NCBI GenBank assembly: GCA_963920575.1
Contig: OY986970.1
Location: 19,292,170-19,356,169 of the forward strand
DNA from: Narthecium ossifragum
Lineage: Eukaryota; Streptophyta; Magnoliopsida; Dioscoreales; Nartheciaceae
Length of the DNA: 64,000 nt
Direction: 5' to 3'
The translations under genes were made by a program, and so were the position numbers. Below the pieces are notes generated by a model that made no database searches, was not told where the DNA came from, and saw nothing but the letters and a program-made list of their open reading frames with translations. Below are positions 44,994-55,529 of the stretch, in pieces; positions within the stretch are counted from its first letter, which is position 1, and every line of letters starts with the position of its first letter.

Positions 44994-47534
44994 TGTCACA
45001 CCCCGACCCAGAAAACCCATCCGAGCCGAGACGTGAGGGGAAACCTACACTATTCATCTCCAAGTGGCGCGATACAAAGCGTAATTATAGAAAAACTTAA
45101 ACAAATTATTCTAGATGTGAAACAGACATTCAATTTACATCAGATCAGTTGTACTATTCAACACTTGATACAAATCTTCCAATGAAAGAATATTATACAT
45201 TAATCTCAAAGTCCTCGAAATGTACATAATTTACAGAATCTGCCAAAAGTACAACAGTCGTCCTCCAGCAACCTCAAACACCTCTGGATGTAGTCGCGCC
45301 ACCAAAGCTGATTCGCCGGCTCTACTGAAGAAGAACTGGCGCCTGCACCTGCAAACGCAGCCCGGGTAGGAGTGAGCGATAAGCTCAGTAGGGTTCTACT
45401 TTACGGCACACTGAAAGGAGGAAAACAACAACAGTGTTGTCTTCCAGCCTAAGTCTAACGGATGCCACGGGTCCCATAACCCAGTTGATGTCCCAAGGGC
45501 TCTTGTCATGAAACCTCTCTCCTGAACAAGTTACCAGGAGGCCAAGGAACAGTAACATGCAAGATCACCCTTCCCAAGCTGGAATACCAAGCCTTGGGGA
45601 ACCACGTCGGGAACGCATCAACATCCATCCTTAGCACTTGGCTTTGGAAGACAACACGACCTCTAAACGTCAACACTGATCAGAGTCAACTAGCGTGCAT
45701 CCTCAATACATGAGATTCTGATCAAACAATCACACCCTAATCCTGACTACCCAGCCGCGGTCCTAAGGCTAGATCCGAGCTACCCGAGAGCCTCAGATCG
45801 GCGACCCAAACCATCGCCCGCCTAACCTCAGATGCCTCTAATGCAATCAAGATGCATGCAATGCTCAGGCACAGATAAAGAGATATAAGCATGCAACAAG
45901 ATGTCATTAATCATACAGGACTAGGCATAGCTTATAGCTAGCCAAGGGGTAAGCATAACAAAGGCCTCAAATACAGAATAGCTATGCTAGCCAAACAAAC
46001 ATCTGAGCCAAGCATGAATACAGATATACAATAGTCTTCAGTGCTGTCTTGCACCTGACAGACTAAGGTTCCACAGTTACCCCACAGGTAACTGGCCACA
46101 TTTATACAATAGCCCTCGGCACCCGCCGGCAAGAGGCTAAGGTTCCACAATTCCTCATTAGCTAGCACTCATGGCTAACTAATGGTTAGACAATCAAAGA
46201 TAGCATTCATCTACTTATCAACTCAAGTATTAAATGCAAAACCCATCCATAAATCCATAAAACGGGCAACGTCCAACCCAATTCTCAATCTCGATAGATC
46301 CCTTGAAAATCCCATGAAAACGACGTGTATGCTTCCTAACATGATTGGGTATCTATCATGGATGAAAACAAATCAAAAGGAACCAATAAACACAGCTCAG
46401 TGGCCCACGGTCGATGCGACGGTCGATCTGCCGATCGACCGTGGGACCAATCGAGGGGAAAACATGAGGGCCACGGTCGATCGGTGCATCGACCGTGGGA
46501 GACCCAAAACGGGACAGAGCCTCACGGACGATGCGACGGTCGATCCGACGATCGACCGTGAGGTGGAATGGAAAAGAAGAAGGAACCACGGTCGATCGGG
46601 GCATCGACCGTGGGAGGCCAAAAACGCGACAGAGCGCGACGGTCGATACGACGGTCGATCCTACGGTCGACCGTCAGGTCCGAAAGCAGCGTATTAACGC
46701 TCGGACCTTAGGCACAGTTCATCAGAATAGTGCCGGAAATCCAATTTCTTGGATTTCAAGGATCAATTCAAGTGGGAAGTTAATGAAACTTTGCAAGCAT
46801 GCTTAAAAGAGGATGGGGAATCCAATGGTACGATCAAAACACAATTTTGACGGTTAAATCTCCAATTTAGGTTAAAATGACCGAAAACCGATAAACGGCG
46901 AGAATACGGAAAACCAGCCGTTAAAATGCCGAAGTCGCGGGGTAGGAATACAAGAATCAAGCCACATCACATATACTACAAGTTACACAACATTCTAATA
47001 AGTATTCCTACAGCGAAAATACAATAAACCTATCCTAGGAGAACCCGATCCAAAGATCGAGGTAGAAACACCTACTTGAAGAGATAGGGCAGCTCCTCCA
47101 CGCATCCCCCAACTCCAATCTCCGGAATCCGCTCCTCGAAGCCACACCTCCGAATGCCCTAGCACAGCCGGCCGCAGGAGAGAGAGAGAAGAAAGAACGC
47201 AGGAGAAGAAGCAAAGGAAAGAAAGAGAAAGAAAGGCTTAAATAGAAAGCTGGAATCCATCACAGTCGTCCGATTCGATCTCTCCCGATCGAGCTCCGAT
47301 CTTCCGATCGGAAGCGCCCTAAAGGTTCTAATCAAACCCATACATCAATCAAAGGCCATGTGTGCAACGCGGGTGTGAAACTGACCACTAGGGAGCATAT
47401 TTACCAAAATGTCACTGGGGTCAAAAATAGCGATGCAATCAACCGATCGCATCCCAAGGCCATCCGAGCCAAACCACAAACCCAGACCCTCGACATAACG
47501 CGGTCGGACCAGGTTGGAGGCACGGGTCCTCACA
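44994..47534 (-). mobile_element. Solo LTR F (chromovirus, minus)
   Basis: 2541 bp, from TGTCACACCCCGACCCAG to CACGGGTCCTCACA, with a perfect 5-bp duplication GATCT (44989-44993, 47535-47539). It contains module 1 (45340-45405), the module 2 hairpin (45772-45799, one mismatch), the GTCGAC array (46405-46680) and, upstream of a TTAAATAGA TATA-like box, GATC dyads (47278-47315). There is no internal region. Confidence 0.92.
46405..46680. repeat. GTCGAC/GATCGAC palindrome array in LTR F
   Basis: The same array as in D and K read from the opposite strand. Open frames spelling TVDxxIDR-type peptides on both strands arise from the palindromes. Confidence 0.9.
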
Positions 47535-47539
47535 GATCT

Positions 47540-47705
47540 ACTGCTAGGTTGGATATCAAATCCGTAATTATTTGATCCCTCTAATCTGCGAAGCAACTGA
47601 GATCTATTGATTTACTGCGTTTCAGAGATTATTAGATCTTAGGAAGAATATTCGAGTAGATCAAATGCAACCGCTTGTGCTTGTTTTGTTTAGCTTCATC
47701 GATCT
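47540..47705 (+). mobile_element. Element E: 3' LTR, part 2
   Basis: It resumes ACTGCTAGGTTGGATATC, exactly where the 5' LTR text continues (38771 onward), and ends CATCGATCT before solo LTR G. Confidence 0.9.
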
Positions 47706-49888
47706 TGTGAGGACCCGTCCCTCCATTCCTGTGGCTCGTGTTGACCATCAGGGGTAATTTGGAAAATTACGCCTCGTGGGTCGTTTCACACTGGGTGTGC
47801 ACACACAGACCTTGGTTGATGCTTGTGTTTGACTAGAAAGGTTAGGTGGACCCGGGATCAGAAGTTCTGGGCTTGGGCCTGAGTCTCAGCCCAGGGTTGC
47901 CGTTCTAGGCAAGGGAGATCGATCTACATGGCAATGGAGATCGATCTCTCTGTGCCTGGAGGTTGCCATTCTGGGCAAAGGAGATCGATCTTCATGTTAT
48001 GGAGATCGATCTCTCTGTGCCTGGAAGTCGTTGGTGGTGGCGTTAGAAGGACGCCCACGGCGATGGCCGTCGCTTCCCCTGTCAGGGGAGGGAAGACTTT
48101 CCCTCCCCTCCCCCAGCTTTTCACCGCCCTCTCCGGCTTTCCCCGGCCTTATCCCCTTCTTCCCTTCCTCTTTTCTTTCTCTTCTTCTTCCTTCTCTCCC
48201 CGAGCTCTGTTTCTTTCCCTTGGCCGGCTGAGCTTTTCTTCGCCGTTCTTCCTCCTCAGGCCACCTTTCCTGGAGCTTGAAGGCTCGTTGGGTTCGTGGC
48301 GAGGCGAGGAAGGTCCTAGGCTAGGCCTTGTGGATCGAAGCTGCGTTGTAGAGGTAGGGTTCTTCCTCTAAGACTCCGGTTGATTTATGGGTTTGAAATT
48401 CGGTTTTGATTTCGATAGATCTCCTTATGGAATTGGTGTTTTCCGGTTTTGAAGCCATGAGTAGCTTCGTGGCATTGAGAGCTACCAGCCCACCTAGTTT
48501 GGTGAGGTATGGTGGGGGTTTCCGGCGGTATCCCTCGCCGTTCGGCCGCTGGAGAACTCAATCAAGAGCGATCTCCCTGGGAGGGAGATCGATCTTGTTT
48601 GGGGTGGTGCGCCCCGCCCGAGCGAGAGCGATCTCCCTGGGAGGGAGATCGATCTCGTGGTGGGTGGCGTCGGTACGTCAAGGGTCACATATAAGATCGA
48701 TCTTCTTATGGGAGGAGATCGATCTCGTTGGGGTGACCAGGACGGGTGCTTCTAGCCTCGAGGAAGATCGATCTTGCTGCTATAGGAGATCGATCTCCTT
48801 CGGTGCAGAGATGGTTTTTACTTGCTTTAAGTGATGTTTTGCCCGCGGGGCTTCGCATGCAAGTGGTTTTTACGGTTTTGCCCTCGGAGTTTGTCCTGTT
48901 ATGAATCATGCATGAATGCTTATCGCTTTGTGGTTGAACCGAGAGGGTGATGCCTCTCGGGGTGTGTAGAATAAATGGGCTGACAGTATGCCCTTACTGC
49001 TTTGTGGTGAACCGAGGGAGTCATGACCCTCTGGAGTGTTTAGTATAAATGGACCGAAGGTGTGTCTTTGCTGTGTTGGTTGTTTACAGCTTTATCATAT
49101 TTATCCTGTCTTATTTTCCTGTGCATTAGGCATGCTAGGGTAGGTTGGTTTTGTGTTGACTTTGCTGCTTGGAGTACCGAGTGATGGTAGTCTTAACCTC
49201 GGTTGTTCCGCTAAGTGCGGAGATCCCGCTTGGAGAAGGGTGTCCTACTGGTTGCGTCGTGTCCACCCTGTGTCAGGGTTTATCTTATCCGAGTGGGCCA
49301 CCCCTGAGCAGTGGCGTTATCGGAGATACGCACCTAGGACAGGAATCCTTCGGGTTATTGACGGGGTTTATGGGATCCTTGGCAAGCCTCGGTACTTGGC
49401 CTCAGAGTGTGTCCGGTTGCTTTACCCTTGTTTGTGGGAGTTGTAGAGTAGGACCCTGCTGAGCTGTTGCTCATGCCTACATGGACTGTGTTTGTTGCAG
49501 GTGCAGGTGGCCGCTCTGTCCCGGTGTTACCCTCTCGGTCGTCCCGTGGCAGCGCGCCAGCTCCTGACTATGTCTTAGGGTCAGGATGGTTTTGTCTGTG
49601 CGTTCGTGTAGACTCCAGTGGGTGTTGTTCTTTTGTGGACAGTTGTCCTTGTACTCTCCTTTTGTAGAACTGTTGTTCTGGAACCCTGTTCTCTATTATA
49701 TGTTTTTATAATAGATGTTGTTGTAGTTGTTGTTAAGCTTGCTTCCGCCCTTCTCTGTGCTGATCAGTTGTTTCCGCCAGCTGATCTGTGTGTTAGTCTC
49801 AACTGTTTCCGCCAGTTGAGGCTAGTAGTTGTAGGTTTTCCCCCTCGTGTCCCGGCCCGGTGTGGGTTTTGCGGGTCGGGGCACGACA
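47706..49888 (+). mobile_element. Solo LTR G (chromovirus, plus)
   Basis: 2183 bp, from TGTGAGGACCCGTCCCTCC to GGGTCGGGGCACGACA. The left flank is GATCT and the right flank GATCC, an imperfect duplication. It contains AGATCGATCT arrays (47910-48025, 48565-48800), module 1 in diverged form (49448-49505), and repeated PuPy-rich text. No internal region. Open frames here (for example 48406-48834) show no domain. Confidence 0.85.
48565..48800. repeat. AGATCGATCT palindrome array in LTR G
   Basis: GGGAGATCGATCTCG and AAGATCGATCTTG units, paired as GAGCGATCTCCCTGG..AGATCGATC; a shorter tandem pair is at 47910-48025. Confidence 0.88.
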
Positions 49889-50305
49889 GATCCCTATTAT
49901 TAACGCTGCTACTAGATTAAATCTACAACGCTTGTCTTAGGTTGTTTAGTAGTTAGGGTTAATTGGATCGCTTGTTTCTAATTAACTATGATTGAGGAGA
50001 GATTCGAATTTAATTCAAACGGTGAATATTCATGGTATGAATTGATTGATACTTGCATCGATGATCAGTTGTTGGATTCCGATGGTGGATGTTGACTCAG
50101 ACCAAGGTTTGTTATCTTGATTTAATTCAATTCTTCGCTTTAGATTATTTCTTTACTATTTTCCTCATGTTTAAAACCCCCCATCTTTGTTCACTAAGCA
50201 CAAAACTAGGCTAAACACTGTTCGTGGGATCGACTCGTACTCGCACTACTACATTTATCTTAAAGAGTATTGGTTTTATTTTTGAGTGCCTGCGACAGCA
50301 CATCA
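49889..50305 (+). mobile_element. Element E: 3' LTR, part 3
   Basis: It completes the 3' LTR, ending GCGACAGCACATCA, followed by TGCAT, the second copy of the E target duplication. Confidence 0.9.
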
Positions 50306-51294
50306 TGCATGAAGAATGATTGATCCCCCAAAAACTCCCTCTTTGTCACAGCTGGTGAACAAAAATGATGGATCATCTATGATGGAATGATCGATCATTT
50401 CAAACCCTAGTCCCTGCCTCGTTGTGCTCCCGAAGATGATCGATCATCGTCTTAAGGAAGATCGATAATCCTAACTATCACACTCTGTCTCAATGATGCA
50501 TACATAAAAGATCGATCATCAAGGTACTAATGATCGATCATCTTAATACCCAGGTTCTGTCTACTTATGGTGCAAATAAAGATCGATCTTTTTATCCCTG
50601 GAAGATCGATCATTTTCACCAAAAATGAAAAACCTGTGTTAAAACATGGGAATTAAGCCTCTAACCTTGTATAGATTAATTCTAACCCCCCTAGGGCCTC
50701 TAAACTTAGGCAAGAACATCCCAATCCAACGAGCAACACAAAAAAAATCAGCAATGGCAATTACGACATCACAATCAATCAATTAATCAACAATTAACTT
50801 AAAAACACACCAAAATCAAACATGCAACTAATTAGAAAACAAGCAAGCATACAATTAAGAAATCTCAAATAATCTAATCAAAATGCAAATCAGAGATGGG
50901 TTGCCTACTTGCCTCCCACCTAGCGCTTGGTTTAAGTCTCTAGATCGACACAATGCTATGTACAACAAAACCAAATTTAGGTGGCCGATGATTCCAAGTG
51001 AAATAATACATGAGCCGAAGGAAAATAAAGCCATGTAAACAATCTTCATCAAAGAAAAAGATTAGGTCCTTAGGAAACAAGATGCTCGAAAGACGAAAAG
51101 TCTTGCAAGAGTCTTTGATGAAATTACAATCAAATTCGGCATGACTTAAGAAAAATGGAGTAAGAAGGTCCATCCCCTCACAATGTTCGAGCAGTGTGGA
51201 TGAAGTGAAAAGTAGAGGCTCAAATTGAGGCTTCCTAAAAGATGTCTCATAAGGATCATCTACGTCATTCCAATCATCGAAGATAGGCATAACA
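50306..51294 (-). other. C-prime internal region, middle part
   Basis: It continues the GATCGATC array cut by E (50306-50615). Then follows AT-rich DNA with, on the minus strand, GCGCTAGGTGGGAGGCAAGT (about 50908-50929), the conserved tail text of Athila-like elements, and an Asp/Phe-rich reading stretch to 51290 (LEHCEGMDLLTPFFLSHAEF) without recognised domain. Confidence 0.6.
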
Positions 51295-51942
51295 TCATCC
51301 AACACATACAAGGATCCATATGACATTATTGCCAGCACCATCAATATCATAATCATCCAAAACCGATAAAACACACTTCTCATCCGATGCATAAAAAATC
51401 GGCTTAATATCATCGCTAATATCAAACACCGGTGGAGAATCGTCACAAACATTGTCATCAATATATCCATCGAAAACCGGTAAGTCCTCATCAAGAACAT
51501 CATGGACATCAAATGCCGACAATATATCTTGGCAAACATCATTATCATTCTTTTCATCGGAAGCCAGTGAGTTATCACAAACCACATCACCATCACATGA
51601 ATTGTAATCATTTATAGGATAAGCATCAAAAGCATGATCATCACGCATAGGAAGTACCAAATCATGCATGCATTTATCAATCTCTTCATTTTCATGAAAC
51701 ATCGAAGGCATTGGTTCATTCACCAAATCAATATGCATCGGCAAAACACCATCACTAATATCCTCATGCACCGGCAAAACCTCATCCAAATTATCATGAA
51801 TCGGCGAAGCCTCATAAAGAATCTCATCATTGCATGCATGATAAATACTTGTAAAATGCACATCACAAGCATCATCATTAAAATTAGGAGGTACTACCTC
51901 ACTCACACAACCATCAACCTCATCATAGTATGAATCAATCAA
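51295..51942 (-). CDS. C-prime Asp/His-rich repetitive ORF
   Basis: A 215-codon minus-strand frame made of loosely repeated acidic segments such as LPVHEDISDGVLPMHIDLVN and VCDDSPPVFDISDDIKPIF. No catalytic motif is visible. In style it resembles the His/Asp-rich part of the Athila2 gag frame, but the two are not simple copies. I infer a gag-associated spacer of an Athila-like element. Transcription is unproven. Confidence 0.5.
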   Translation of the reverse strand: MIDSYYDEVDGCVSEVVPPNFNDDACDVHFTSIYHACNDEILYEASPIHDNLDEVLPVHEDISDGVLPMHIDLVNEPMPSMFHENEEIDKCMHDLVLPMRDDHAFDAYPINDYNSCDGDVVCDNSLASDEKNDNDVCQDILSAFDVHDVLDEDLPVFDGYIDDNVCDDSPPVFDISDDIKPIFYASDEKCVLSVLDDYDIDGAGNNVIWILVCVG

Positions 51943-52064
51943 GAAAGCTAGTTGTCCAACTTGGACTTCTATATTGGCTAATGATTATGAGTGGGAATGT
52001 ATAAGTTGGTTTCGTGCCTTGAAAGTCTCTAAAGCTTTAAGAATCCGCTCATCTAAAGATTGAT

Positions 52065-52415
52065 CTATTTATGCTTGTGGTTCAAAGAGAATGGGAGGCT
52101 CATACCAATGTTGGGGTGGTGGGTATTGTGGTTGAGAAAAATAAGATAGTTCAAAAATAGGTGCAAAGTATTGGTCCGGTATGCTCGTATATTGTGGTTG
52201 AACATTAGGAGGATAGAAACCTTGGAATTGCCAATAACATAAACGGGTTTGAGAATCTGAATCATAGGTGTATGAATGTGGATCATAAGCCGGGTTTGAG
52301 AATCTGAATCATAGGTGTATGAATGTGGATCATAAGCCGGGTTTGAGAAATCATATGTATCATTAACATAAACGGGAGCATAATTAGATGGTAAAACATA
52401 ATCGTTCAATGCTCG
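52065..52415 (-). pseudogene. C-prime Tyr/Pro-rich frame broken by a 47-bp tandem duplication
   Basis: A minus-strand frame (NDYVLPSNYAPVYVNDTYDF, NPAYDPHSYTYDSDSQ) which then shifts; in another frame the continuation reads PQPQYPPPQHW-type text. The shift coincides with a 47-bp perfect tandem repeat (52245-52338). It lies just upstream, in the minus sense, of the previous frame and probably belonged to the same protein. Confidence 0.5.
52245..52338. repeat. 47-bp perfect tandem duplication
   Basis: GGGTTTGAGAATCTGAATCA and onward to GGATCATAAGCC is present twice in a row, with a partial third start at 52339. As 47 is not a multiple of three it shifts the surrounding frame. Confidence 0.92.
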
Positions 52416-52857
52416 CAAGAAGAGTTATGCAGATCAGAGGCGACGACCGTTAGAGTTTACAGTCGGTAACCGAGTGTTCTTGTGAGCATCGCCGTACAGA
52501 GGTTTTGTCATGTTTGGCAGAGGTGGCAAGTTGGCGCCGAGGTTTGTCTGGCCGTTTGAGATCCTAGAGAGCGTCGGTGAGGTAGCTTACCGCCTGGATC
52601 TTTCTCAGCACATGTCAGCTGTGCACCTGACTTTTCACGTGTCGATGCTGAGGAAGTACCACCCAGATCCGTCTCATGTCATCAGAGTGGATGACATTGA
52701 GCTTGAGGCATATGCGAGCTTCGTTGAGCAGCCGGTTCGGGTACTTGACCGGAGGGATCAGGTCTTGCAAGGCAAGACGATTCCCTTGGTCATGGTACTG
52801 TGGAGGCACAGAGGCGCCGAGGAGATGACCTGGGAGCGCAAGGCGCACATGCAATAG
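52416..52857 (+). pseudogene. Element H: pol 3' end (chromoviral integrase C-terminus)
   Basis: RKKSYADQRRRPLEFTVGNR, then GKLAPRFVWPFEILESVGEV, then HVSMLRKYHPDPSHVI and WRHRGAEEMTWERKAHM are the GPY/F-type C-terminal region of Ty3/gypsy chromoviral integrase. One stop at about 52483 interrupts it. Everything upstream (5' LTR, gag, most of pol) is missing; it abuts C-prime DNA at about 52416. Confidence 0.85.
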
Positions 52858-52983
52858 GGGTTTTCCGCAGTTGTTTTCTTCTCGAGGTACCTCTTGTCAT
52901 GTCTTCTAGTGTAGCTGCTTTGTTATTTCCGAGCCCTACCCTTATCAAATCTCGGGACGAGATTTCCTTTAAGGGTAATAGGA
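52858..52983 (+). other. Element H: 3' untranslated part and polypurine tract
   Basis: TCTCGGGACGAGATTTCCTT and TAAGGGTAATAGGA directly before the LTR is the typical chromoviral end; the inverse of the same text stands at 61041-61075 in element A. Confidence 0.75.
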
Positions 52984-53267
52984 TGTGAGGACCTGCCCCT
53001 CTATCCCTGTAGTTCTTTGTAGACCGCAAGGGCAATTTGGTAAATTACGCCTTGTTGGTTTATTTCACACCCGCGTGTGCACACACTGACCTTGTTTGTG
53101 TTAGTGTTTGATTAGAATGGTTAGGTGGACCCGGGATCGGAAGATCGGAGCTTGGGCTTGTGTTTTAGCCCAAGTTTGTGTTTCTGGGCAAGAAGATCGA
53201 TCTTTCTTGCCAAGGAGATTGATCTTCCTTGCTAAGGAGATCGATCTTCCTTGAGAAGAAGATCGAT
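52984..53267 (+). mobile_element. Element H: 3' LTR, part 1
   Basis: It starts TGTGAGGACCTGCCCCTC; includes AAGATCGATCTTTC-type palindromes (53190-53267) and is cut by solo LTR I after TCGAT (53263-53267). It resumes at 57390. Confidence 0.88.
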
Positions 53268-53762
53268 TGTGAGGGCCCGTCCCTCTGACCTGGCTCGACC
53301 GTGTGGGTCGAAGGCCGTTTTCCTGTTGATTTGTTTCCGCGTCGGGCACAATCGGGCGATCGTGTGGCGATTTCGACCCAGGGGCATTTTGGTAAATATG
53401 CTCCCTGGTGGTCAGTTTCACACCTGCGTTGCACACACGGCCTTGGATTGATGTATGTGTTTGATTAGAACCTTAAGGGCGCGTCCGATCGGAAGATCGG
53501 AGCTCGATCGGGAAAGATCGAATCGGACGGCTGAGATCGATCCTAATCTCTATAAAAGGCATGTCCCTTTCTCTCTCTTTCCTTCTCTTCTCCTGTCGTT
53601 TTCTCTCTCTCTCTCCTGCGGCTGTGCTAGGGCTTCGGAGCGCGGCTTTTGAGGCGCGGATCGTGGCGGTTTGACTAGTTGGACGCGTGGAGGAGCTGCC
53701 CTACTTGCCCAAGTAGGTGTTTCTACCTCGATCTTGTGATCGGGTTCTCCTAGGATAGGTTT
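53268..53762 (+). mobile_element. Solo LTR I, part 1 (chromovirus, plus)
   Basis: It starts TGTGAGGGCCCGTCCCTC, nearly identical to K. It has GATC dyads (53486-53545), the TATA box TATAAAAGGC (53551-53560) and a C/T tract. It is cut by solo LTR J after GGTTT (53758-53762); the perfect I duplication TCGAT lies at 53263-53267 and 57385-57389. Confidence 0.92.
53551..53560 (+). promoter_or_regulatory. TATA box of LTR I
   Basis: TATAAAAGGC followed by a long C/T-rich stretch, as in K and D. Confidence 0.7.
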
Positions 53763-55529
53763 TGTCACACCCCGACCCAGAAAACCCATCCAAGACGGGG
53801 TGTGAGGGTTCCTATCACTATTCATCTTCAATTGGCGCGATACGAAGCGGAAAAGACGGATAATTTAAACAATTTACATTCCAGAGGTGAAACTGATATT
53901 CAATTCATATATATACATCAAGTTGTACAGATATGAGATTCTATGATAAAAATCCTCCAAAGGACAGATATTATACAATACTCCAAAATTCCTCAAAGGT
54001 GTTTACAATATACAAGATATGAAAAAGGTACAACAGATATACAATAACCCTCGGCACTCGCCGGCAAGAGGCTAAGGTTTCACAAGTCCACATTAGCTAG
54101 CACTCATAGCTAGTTAATGACTAAGCAAACAATTAAGCAATTAAATACCAACCACACATGTATTTAAATGCAAGTCAAATCATCAATTTACTCAAAGGAA
54201 ATCAACATGCGATTCAATCCTTAATCTCAATGGAAATCCCCTGAAAACCTCATGAAAATATCATACCAACTTCCCAACATGTTTAGCTACCAAACCCAAG
54301 TGAAAGCCATTCAAGAAAAACCAAAAAACACTGCTCAAGGGCTCATGGTCGATGCGACGGTCGATCCGACGGTCGACCGTGAGGCCACGGTCGATGTCAC
54401 GGTGGATCCGGCGGTCGACCGTGGGACCAAAGCGAAGAAAACCACAAGGGCGACGGTCGATCCACCCATCGACCCTGGGAAGCCCACAACGGAACAGAGC
54501 CTCACGGACGATGCAACAGTCGATCCGACGGTCGACCGTGAGGCGGGAAGAAAAAGGGTGGAAGCCCGCGGTCGATCGGTCCATCGACCGTGGGAGACCA
54601 AAACCCCGACAGAGCCTGACGGATGATGCGACGGTCGATCCGCCAGTCGACCGTCAGGCCCAAAAAGAGCATATCAATGCTTGACGGTCGATGCACCGAT
54701 CGACCGTTGAGCCTTAGGCACAGTTCATCATAACAGTGCCAGAAATCCAATTCCTTGGATTTCAAGGATCAAATCAAGTTGGAAGTTGATGAAATTTTGC
54801 AAGCAAGTGTAATTAACGATGGAGAAACCAATGGTATGAAGAAATCACGTTTTTGATGGTTAAATCTCCTATCTAGGTCAAAACGGGCGAAAACCGACAA
54901 AACTGCGATAATACGGAAACCAGCCGTTGGAATATGGAAAACGCAAGATAGGAATACTTCAAATCATCCACATTACATGTACTAAGAGTTACATAGCATT
55001 CTAACAAGTACTCCTACCGCAAAAAGGCATTGAACCTATCCTAGGAGAACCCGATCCTAAGATCGACGTAGAAACACCTGCTTGAGCAAGTAGGGCAGCT
55101 CCTCCACGCGTCCAACCAGTCAAGCCGCCAAGATCCGCGCTCCGAAAGCCGCGTCTCCAAGCCCAAGCTCAGCCGAAGGAGAGAGAAGGAGAGAAAACGA
55201 CAGGAGAAGAGAAGGAAAGAGAGAGAAAGGGACAGGGCTTATATAGAGATCCGGATCGATCTTAGCCGTCCGATTCGATCTTTCCTGATCGAACTCCGAT
55301 CTTCCGATCGGATGCACCCTAGAGATTCTAATCAAGCACATACATCAATCCAAGGTCGTGGTTGCAACGTGGGTGTGAAACCGACCACAAGAGGGCATAT
55401 TTACCAAAATGCCCCCGGGGTCCAAACCGCCATACGATCGCCCGATCGTACCCGACGCGGAACCAAACCAACAGGAAACCGACTCTCGACCCATGAGGTC
55501 GAGCCAGGTCGAAGGGACGGGCCCTCACA
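53763..55529 (-). mobile_element. Solo LTR J (chromovirus, minus), innermost insertion
   Basis: 1767 bp, from TGTCACACCCCGACCCAG to CGGGCCCTCACA, with a perfect duplication GGTTT (53758-53762, 55530-55534). It contains the GTCGAC array (54345-54710) and a TATATAG box at 55240-55247 on the minus strand. It lacks the conserved modules 1 and 2, as D does, so it is a short subtype. Confidence 0.92.
54345..54710. repeat. GTCGAC/GATCGAC palindrome array in LTR J
   Basis: The same family of units as D, K, F and I, read from the opposite strand. Confidence 0.9.
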
